Program-made: the position numbers and the translations under genes
Notes under the pieces: model-generated
Told to the model about the DNA's origin: nothing
Database searches by the model: none
The model's input: the letters and a program-made list of their open reading frames with translations, nothing else
Part shown: piece after piece, positions 6,390 to 9,729 of the stretch
Position numbering within the stretch: the stretch's first letter is position 1
Layout of the letters: each line of letters starts with the position of its first letter
Assembly: GCA_028818385.1 (NCBI GenBank)
Contig: JAPPNY010000135.1
Span: 1 to 9,729 of the forward strand
Source of the DNA: Spirochaetaceae bacterium
Lineage (GTDB): Bacteria; Spirochaetota; Spirochaetia; SZUA-6; Bin103
Reading direction: 5' to 3'
DNA length: 9,729 nt

Positions 6390-6605
6390 CTAAGGCCTCT
6401 CGGTGGCCGTTGCGCTGCCCGGCCGAAGCCCGACGGGCGCTTCGGGTCCGCCCTGGTCGCGGGGCGGCCAGTCGATCCGATCGCCGGCGGCGCGGACCGC
6501 CAGGACCTCGCTGATCAACTCCACCAGCGCCGTGGCCTGTCTCTCGTCGAAGCCGCCATCACGCAGCCGCGTGTATGCCTTGAGCGTGTCGAACATCACC
6601 GCCAC
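6390..6605 (-). CDS. Truncated paralogue of the DUF1640-like protein
   Basis: The 71-residue product begins MAVMFDTLKAYTRLRDGGFD and continues ERQATALVELISEVL, closely matching the head of the upstream neighbour (MAVSFDTHKAVTRLRRKAGF). After about residue 36 the similarity stops; the coiled coil and membrane anchor of the neighbour are replaced by a Pro/Gly-rich tail. The start is GTG at 6605, supported by GGGAG upstream and by alignment with the paralogue's start. It lies 22 bases after the neighbour's stop in the same direction, so the two are probably co-transcribed. It could be a decayed duplicate or a small protein that competes with its full-length partner through the shared head domain. 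Confidence 0.6.
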   Translation of the reverse strand: MAVMFDTLKAYTRLRDGGFDERQATALVELISEVLAVRAAGDRIDWPPRDQGGPEAPVGLRPGSATATERP

Positions 6606-6627
6606 TGCCGAAACTCCCGTGCTGCCG

Positions 6628-7173
6628 TCACAACAGCTTGTCGAAGGCGGCCATGATCCCGACCGCCGCCACGGCTACCGCGCCGAGGCGCGTGGTCATG
6701 CGCCGCCCCTGCCGGTGCAGCTCGGCCGTCAGGTCAGCTCTCAACGTTGCGATGTCGCCGCGCAACCCGACCTCGCTCTTCTCCAGGTCTCCACGCACGG
6801 CCGTCAGCTCGGCGTGCATCTCCCCCCGCACCGACTCCAGCCCGGCGTGCATCTCCCCGCGCAAGGCTGCCATGTCGGCCTTCATTGCCCCGCGCAAGGC
6901 CGCCATGTCGGCCTTCATCTCGCCGCGCAGGGTCGCCATGTCGGCGTGCATGTCGCTGCGCAGGGTCGCCATGTCCGTCTTCATCTCGGTGCGCAGGGTC
7001 GCCATATCGGCCTTCATGTCGCTGCGCAGAACCCCCAGGTCCTCACGGGTGGCGAGGTTGTCCACGAGCAGGTCGGAAACCGTCTCCACCACCGCCACCG
7101 CCTGGTTCTCATCGAAGCCCGCCTTCCGGCGCAGCCGCGTCACCGCCTTGTGCGTGTCGAACGATACCGCCAT
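6628..7173 (-). CDS. DUF1640-like coiled-coil membrane protein
   Basis: The 181-residue protein has a compact helical head (1-48, MAVSFDTHKAVTRLRRKAGF then DENQAVAVVETVSDLL), eight 11-residue repeats of the type SDMKADMATLR (51-138), a shorter helical part, and a C-terminal transmembrane segment (about 162-178, LGAVAVAAVGIMAAF). This layout is that of the DUF1640 family, related to the mitochondrial CCDC90/MCUR1-type proteins; the bacterial function is not known. It is probably a tail-anchored trimeric or tetrameric rod. The ATG at 7173 was chosen over one at 7263 because GGGAGAAGG lies just upstream and the same head starts the paralogue at 6605. Palindromes at 7209-7276 lie in its leader. 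The following small gene appears to be in the same operon. Confidence 0.8.
   Translation of the reverse strand: MAVSFDTHKAVTRLRRKAGFDENQAVAVVETVSDLLVDNLATREDLGVLRSDMKADMATLRTEMKTDMATLRSDMHADMATLRGEMKADMAALRGAMKADMAALRGEMHAGLESVRGEMHAELTAVRGDLEKSEVGLRGDIATLRADLTAELHRQGRRMTTRLGAVAVAAVGIMAAFDKLL
6760..7023. repeat. Eight tandem 33-base units encoding hendecads
   Basis: Units of 33 bases, sharing gcgcagggtcgccatgtc and close variants, encode eleven-residue repeats from SDMKADMATLR to GDLEKSEVGLR. The middle units are most alike and the outer ones have diverged, as expected for repeats spreading from the centre. Confidence 0.9.
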
Positions 7174-7208
7174 GCCGCCTTCTCCCACGATACCACTACC
7201 GGGACTCA

Positions 7209-7276
7209 TCGCGCCCCGACGGCGCGACACCCCTGATAGCGGCCCCATCGGCCGTGGCGCCACGGACCGACGTCGG
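7209..7276. promoter_or_regulatory. Cluster of three palindromes upstream of the DUF1640-like pair
   Basis: Three perfect inverted repeats lie within 68 bases: tcgcgcc-ccgac-ggcgcga (7209-7227), the 14-base palindrome ccgtggcgccacgg (7252-7265) and, one base later, ccgacgtcgg (7267-7276). They sit 36 to 103 bases before the start at 7173, where a promoter and operators would be expected. No binding protein can be named. GC-rich DNA makes short palindromes common, but the adjacent 14- and 10-base pair is notable. Confidence 0.4.
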
Positions 7277-7343
7277 CGGCCGCACCGCCGCTGACCCCAT
7301 CGTCGGCACGGAGGCGTTGCTGTCCAGACCGGCTACCTGACGA

Positions 7344-8063
7344 TCACGGCAGAAGAGGAGCCACCCCGCCATCGCTGCCCCCGGCCTGGCGCAATCGGGC
7401 CTCGAGCTCGGCGACGCGCGTTTCAGCCGCCTTGCGGGCCGCGGTCTCGCGCGCGAGCCGCGACTCCGCTTCGGCAAGATTCCGCAGGTCCCGTCCGGTC
7501 TGCGGATCGTGAAAACGCAGCCCGCGCTCGCTCACCCGCAGCTCCAGGCCGAGCACGGCGCTCGCCAGCACGCGCGTGCCGTCGGCCAGCTCCCGCGCCG
7601 GCAGCGGCCGGTACTCCCCCGCCACCAGCTCCAGCCCCTGCAGCGGCGGCTCCAGGTAGTCATCGGTCGGATCGAACTGCCAGTACTCCCGCACGCCGAG
7701 CGAGCGGTACAGCTCCCGCTTGCTCACCTGGTCCTCGCGGCGCGTTGAGCGCGAGGTGATCTCCAGCACGAAGTCCGGGCCCTTCGGCTCTTCCCACAGC
7801 CGGTAGATGGAGCGGTCGGCGCTGTCCGCGCCCATGACCACGAAGACGTCGGGCGCCACCACCGCCTGCGGATCGCCCTCCCGGTAGTAGATGAACAGAT
7901 TGCCGGAGACGTACACGTCCGGGCGGTCGCGGAAGTGGTAGCGCAGCGCGTCGACCGCATACGTCAGCGGGGTGCGCTGGTGATCGGTCTCCGCCATGGG
8001 CTGGCCGTCGGAGGACGGATACTCAACCCGGGCGGGAGCCGGCAGCAGGCTTGAGCGTGCCAT
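7344..8063 (-). CDS. Uma2 family PD-(D/E)XK endonuclease (copy 4)
   Basis: This is the most complete Uma2 copy in the window, 239 residues. Predicted catalytic residues are Asp72 in VVAPDVFVV, Glu101 in DFVLEITSRS and Lys115 in QVSKRELYRSLG, followed by VREYWQFDP. The C-terminal 40 residues are a charged helix (ESRLARETAARKAAETRVAE), a probable short coiled coil, which is a common ending in this family. The DNA-cleaving fold is known for the family; the cellular target is not. The ATG at 8063 has GGGGGAG eight bases upstream. The gene is followed after 170 bases by the DUF1640-like pair. It serves here as the reference for the broken copies at 3254-3459, 6006-6196 and 8418-8464. Confidence 0.95.
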   Translation of the reverse strand: MARSSLLPAPARVEYPSSDGQPMAETDHQRTPLTYAVDALRYHFRDRPDVYVSGNLFIYYREGDPQAVVAPDVFVVMGADSADRSIYRLWEEPKGPDFVLEITSRSTRREDQVSKRELYRSLGVREYWQFDPTDDYLEPPLQGLELVAGEYRPLPARELADGTRVLASAVLGLELRVSERGLRFHDPQTGRDLRNLAEAESRLARETAARKAAETRVAELEARLRQAGGSDGGVAPLLP

Positions 8064-8161
8064 GGGCCATTCTCCCCCTCACGGCACGGTATCACGGAGG
8101 GCGGTGTGCGTTCGGCTTCGTTCCATGCCCTGGTAACGCTCCCGCTGGCGCCCACGCTTCA
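8064..8161 (-). promoter_or_regulatory. Uma2 leader, copy C
   Basis: This leader carries the strong ribosome binding site GGGGGAG and matches copy B almost throughout, ending at cgcccacgcttca. Repeat R2 begins two bases later, so the leader and R2 are fused head to tail. Confidence 0.7.
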
Positions 8162-8163
8162 GT

Positions 8164-8369
8164 TCGTCGCCACGTTCCTCCCTGGTGCGGCGGTGGGCCG
8201 AAATCGTCACCCTCCCGGGGAAGCACGCCTCAATGGTGATGAACGCGCAATGTCTTCATGACGGTTCAGGCGGTGGCGTGAAAGGGTCGCTTCTGAAGTG
8301 CGGTTGGCCGGCCGGCGACAGGTAGCCGAGGGCTCCTGCGCCAGCGTGTTCATTCCTTCTTCGCGGCGC
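8164..8369. repeat. 206-base dispersed repeat, copy R2
   Basis: This is the second copy of the element at 4394-4599, in the same orientation. Here it lies between Uma2 leader C and Uma2/Rpn scraps and holds no intact gene. Several short frames cross it, but none has a family signature. Confidence 0.85.
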
Positions 8370-8417
8370 TCGGCCGCGAACTCAAGGTCGAGGAGTCCGC
8401 TGCCACTGCCGGCTGGA

Positions 8418-8464
8418 CTGGTACTCCCCGCCACCAGCTCCAGCCCTGCAGCGGCGGGTCCAGG
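8418..8464 (-). pseudogene. Short internal fragment of a Uma2 gene
   Basis: About 47 bases match 7609-7655 of the intact Uma2 gene, the part encoding PPLQGLELVAGEYR, with a few small differences including single-base deletions. Both sides are unrelated to Uma2, so it is a relic of a further copy. Confidence 0.75.
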
Positions 8465-8467
8465 CGC

Positions 8468-8498
8468 GCTTCTCCACGGGTGCCGTCCTCCGCAGCGT
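8468..8498 (-). pseudogene. Scrap of an Rpn gene 3' end
   Basis: About 31 bases resemble 5352-5382, the last codons and stop region of the Rpn-type remnant, sharing gccgtcctccgcagcgt. It follows the Uma2 scrap directly and leads into leader copy D. The match is short, but it sits in an order that suggests an older Rpn-leader junction. Confidence 0.6.
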
Positions 8499-8583
8499 TA
8501 TGCGGTCGGCTCAGGTCCACGCCCCATAGCGCTCCTGGCGGCGCCCACGCTTCAGGGCGCCATGGAGCGAGGACCTCCACGAT
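8499..8583 (-). repeat. Partial Uma2 leader, copy D
   Basis: tgcggtcgg, cgctcctggcggcgcccacgcttcaggg-like sequence and gcgaggacctccacgatg match the outer half of leader copy B and its flank (6240-6315). The inner half, with the ribosome binding site and start, is missing, so it drives no visible gene. Confidence 0.65.
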
Positions 8584-8604
8584 GACTCCCGATCAGTCCC
8601 GCTG

Positions 8605-8638
8605 GGGAGACCGGTCGTCGCCTGACGGCCGATCTCCC
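8605..8638. other. Strong inverted repeat (15-base arms)
   Basis: Arms 8605-8619 and 8624-8638 pair over 15 positions with one mismatch and one G-T wobble around a 4-base loop (gcct). Neither side has a T-run, so it is not a standard terminator. It lies in gene-free sequence downstream of the lipoprotein gene. Confidence 0.65.
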
Positions 8639-8655
8639 GCGTCATGTCAGGCTGC

Positions 8656-8689
8656 CGACCTTGCGGGATACGATGAGCCCGCAAGGTCG
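8656..8689. other. Perfect inverted repeat (12-base arms)
   Basis: cgaccttgcggg (8656-8667) and cccgcaaggtcg (8678-8689) are exact reverse complements around a 10-base loop. Its centre is about 51 bases from that of the preceding inverted repeat. It could be a transcript end without a U-tract, a protein-binding site or part of a structured RNA. Confidence 0.7.
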
Positions 8690-8785
8690 CCGCCTTCGAG
8701 GTCGCCGACGGCTGACGCCGACGGTTCAGGAGCCCGGCGCCGCCTCGGGCCCGCCCAGGCCGAGACGACGCCAGGTACGACCGGT

Positions 8786-8805
8786 GCGCGCGGCTCGTCG
8801 CGCGC
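8786..8805 (-). terminator. Hairpin just after the lipoprotein gene
   Basis: gcgcgcg (8786-8792) and cgcgcgc (8799-8805) pair around a 6-base loop, ten bases after the lipoprotein stop. There is no U-run after it in the direction of transcription, so termination is only inferred from position. Confidence 0.35.
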
Positions 8806-8815
8806 GAGTGAATCG

Positions 8816-9376
8816 CTACTCGATGATCCGCGTGGCCATCAGCCCCATCGGCGCGGGCGGGAGCCCGGAGGCCGTGAGCAGCGCCTCGATGAACGAGCCC
8901 TGGACCACCAGGGTATCGGGATCTTCGTCGCTGTTGAGGGTGATCATCACGGTTCCTTTCTGAGCCGCCTCGACCATCGTCTTGACCGCCGCCTCCGCTA
9001 CCGTTTCCGTCGCGTGCTTGAAGGCGTCCGGAACGGCCACCATCGCCATGATCGAATCGCCCTCGGCCAACATCAGCGTGAAGGTGTTCTCCTCCGCGTC
9101 CTCGGTCAGGGTACCCACCACCACCAGCTTCGTGACCGCGGCGAGATCCTCGTGCATGCTGATCGGCGCCATTCCCGTGCCTATGGTCACCGTGACCGAG
9201 GTACCTTTGACCTCCGCCTCCAAAGCCACTGGTATCGTGAGCGACGGTCCGAACCTCCAGCTGCCGTCGAGACCCTTCGTATCCAGCAAGCCCGATACCG
9301 GCGCCTTGACGCAGGACGTCAGCGCCAGCGCGACTGCCGCGGCCGTCACCGCGAGCAACGAAATCTTCTTGAACAT
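8816..9376 (-). CDS. Predicted lipoprotein of unknown function
   Basis: I do not recognise the family. The 186-residue protein opens with a textbook lipoprotein signal, MFKKISLLAVTAAAVALALT followed by Ser-Cys22; the L-T-S-C box fits signal peptidase II, especially the relaxed spirochaetal form. After processing, the part from about 38 to 115 alternates polar and hydrophobic residues (SWRFGPSLTIPV, TSVTVTIGTG, KLVVVGTLTED), suggesting a beta-rich fold. A helix follows (about 118-140), then a closing beta part with VMITLNSDEDPDTLVVQGSF. The ATG at 9376 was chosen because GGAGG lies nine bases upstream and the signal peptide begins there. The gene stands alone between an inverted-repeat region and unassigned DNA. 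Location: membrane-anchored, facing the periplasm or the surface. Confidence 0.85.
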   Translation of the reverse strand: MFKKISLLAVTAAAVALALTSCVKAPVSGLLDTKGLDGSWRFGPSLTIPVALEAEVKGTSVTVTIGTGMAPISMHEDLAAVTKLVVVGTLTEDAEENTFTLMLAEGDSIMAMVAVPDAFKHATETVAEAAVKTMVEAAQKGTVMITLNSDEDPDTLVVQGSFIEALLTASGLPPAPMGLMATRIIE

Positions 9377-9396
9377 ATGAAATCCTCCGGACCTCA

Positions 9397-9427
9397 AGAA
9401 TACCCGTTGCGCACTGCGCGCTGTCAA
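9397..9427 (-). promoter_or_regulatory. Candidate promoter of the lipoprotein gene, with spacer palindrome
   Basis: Read on the minus strand, a perfect TTGACA (9427-9422) is followed after 19 bases by TATTCT (9402-9397), about 20 bases before the coding start. The spacer is long. It contains the 11-base palindrome gcgca-c-tgcgc (9409-9419), a possible operator placed to block polymerase. Confidence 0.45.
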
Positions 9428-9729
9428 CGAGTCTCGCCGCGCGGCTCGCGCCGGCCATGGGCTCTTCGAGGGCGCCGAGGCAGGGTTCCTCATGGAGGAC
9501 GGCTCCTCGGGGCACCCCCCGGGCCCACGGCCTGCCTCCCCGGGGCTTGACCGGCGCTCGGCGACGCCCGATACTACACGGGCGTATGGCAGTCAGGGCA
9601 TCCGCAGGGGCCGATTCGGCAATGAGCCGCGGCCGGGGCGTTGACCCGTCAAGCCGGTGCCTTAACATGTCGATAGAGCCTTTTGCAAAACCACCGAGAT
9701 AGCCGGATTACTGAGAGGATAGAGGCCAA
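9428..9729. other. Region without a supportable gene
   Basis: Several frames stay open on both strands through the GC-rich part (9428-9660), but none has a family signature or a plausible start with ribosome binding site. From about 9663 the sequence becomes much richer in A+T. This could mark the edge of different DNA. Confidence 0.5.
9676..9692 (+). mobile_element. Possible insertion-sequence end
   Basis: gagccttttgcaaaacc contains the perfect palindrome ttttgcaaaa (9681-9690) and starts where composition changes. It resembles the terminal inverted repeats of some transposase-only insertion sequences, by memory and not by a search. The rest of the element would lie to the right of the window. 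Confidence 0.25.

Noticed and set aside
3997..7023. Tandem repeats at 3997-4143 and 6760-7023 considered as CRISPR or minisatellite arrays
   Set aside because: Units are contiguous with no spacers and encode regular coiled-coil heptads and hendecads in frame.
7174..7263. Alternative start at 7263 for the DUF1640-like gene
   Set aside because: The extra 30 residues include the palindrome region. A strong ribosome binding site and the head shared with the paralogue mark 7173 as the start.
8480..9668. Long frames on both strands across the lipoprotein gene (8480-9550 plus, 8511-9668 minus)
   Set aside because: Both overlap the lipoprotein gene, which has a signal peptide, lipobox and ribosome binding site. 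The long frames have low-complexity composition and no motifs.

Overview
The window is GC-rich bacterial DNA. It carries an accessory region full of PD-(D/E)XK-nuclease-type genes of the Uma2, Rpn and coiled-coil kinds, together with their broken copies. Repeated Uma2 genes, a DUF1640-like coiled-coil gene, an Rpn-type gene and a lipoprotein with a relaxed L-T-S-C lipobox would suit an environmental spirochaete, or less likely a Chloroflexota genome. No ribosomal or other marker gene is present, so this assignment is a guess. The first 57 bases are a near-pure C tract, probably a contig-end artefact.

Left part (1-3200). An open frame for a small membrane protein may run leftward off the edge. 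It is divergent from a large plus-strand sensor gene (382-2710). That gene encodes one polypeptide with GAF, PAS-like, histidine kinase, receiver and OmpR-type winged-helix domains, so a whole two-component system is fused, but a one-base frameshift near 750 interrupts the GAF part. Just upstream sit five GTG-starting direct repeats spaced 10-11 bases apart, the arrangement that OmpR/PhoB-type regulators bind, which suggests autoregulation. Convergent with it is a small gene for a membrane-anchored ribbon-helix-helix-like protein.

Middle part (3250-8580), all on the minus strand. This is a mosaic of two intact Uma2 genes (4497-5228, 7344-8063), two Uma2 remnants (3254-3459, 6006-6196), a coiled-coil PD-(D/E)XK-like gene (3505-4338), the C-terminal part of an Rpn gene (5356-6005), a DUF1640-like gene with a truncated paralogue (6390-7173), and small scraps of Uma2 and Rpn genes (8418-8498). 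A 138-base Uma2 block occurs four times, a leader before Uma2 occurs three times complete and once partial, and a 206-base element occurs twice. Breakpoints of the broken copies cluster at one place in Uma2. The region looks like a gene family still growing and decaying by recombination, though repeat-driven misassembly must be ruled out.

Right part (8580-9729). Strong inverted repeats lie in a gene-free stretch, followed by a minus-strand lipoprotein gene with a clear signal peptide, ribosome binding site and candidate promoter. The last 65 bases are markedly richer in A+T and contain a possible insertion-sequence end.

No tRNA, rRNA, CRISPR array or replication origin was recognised.
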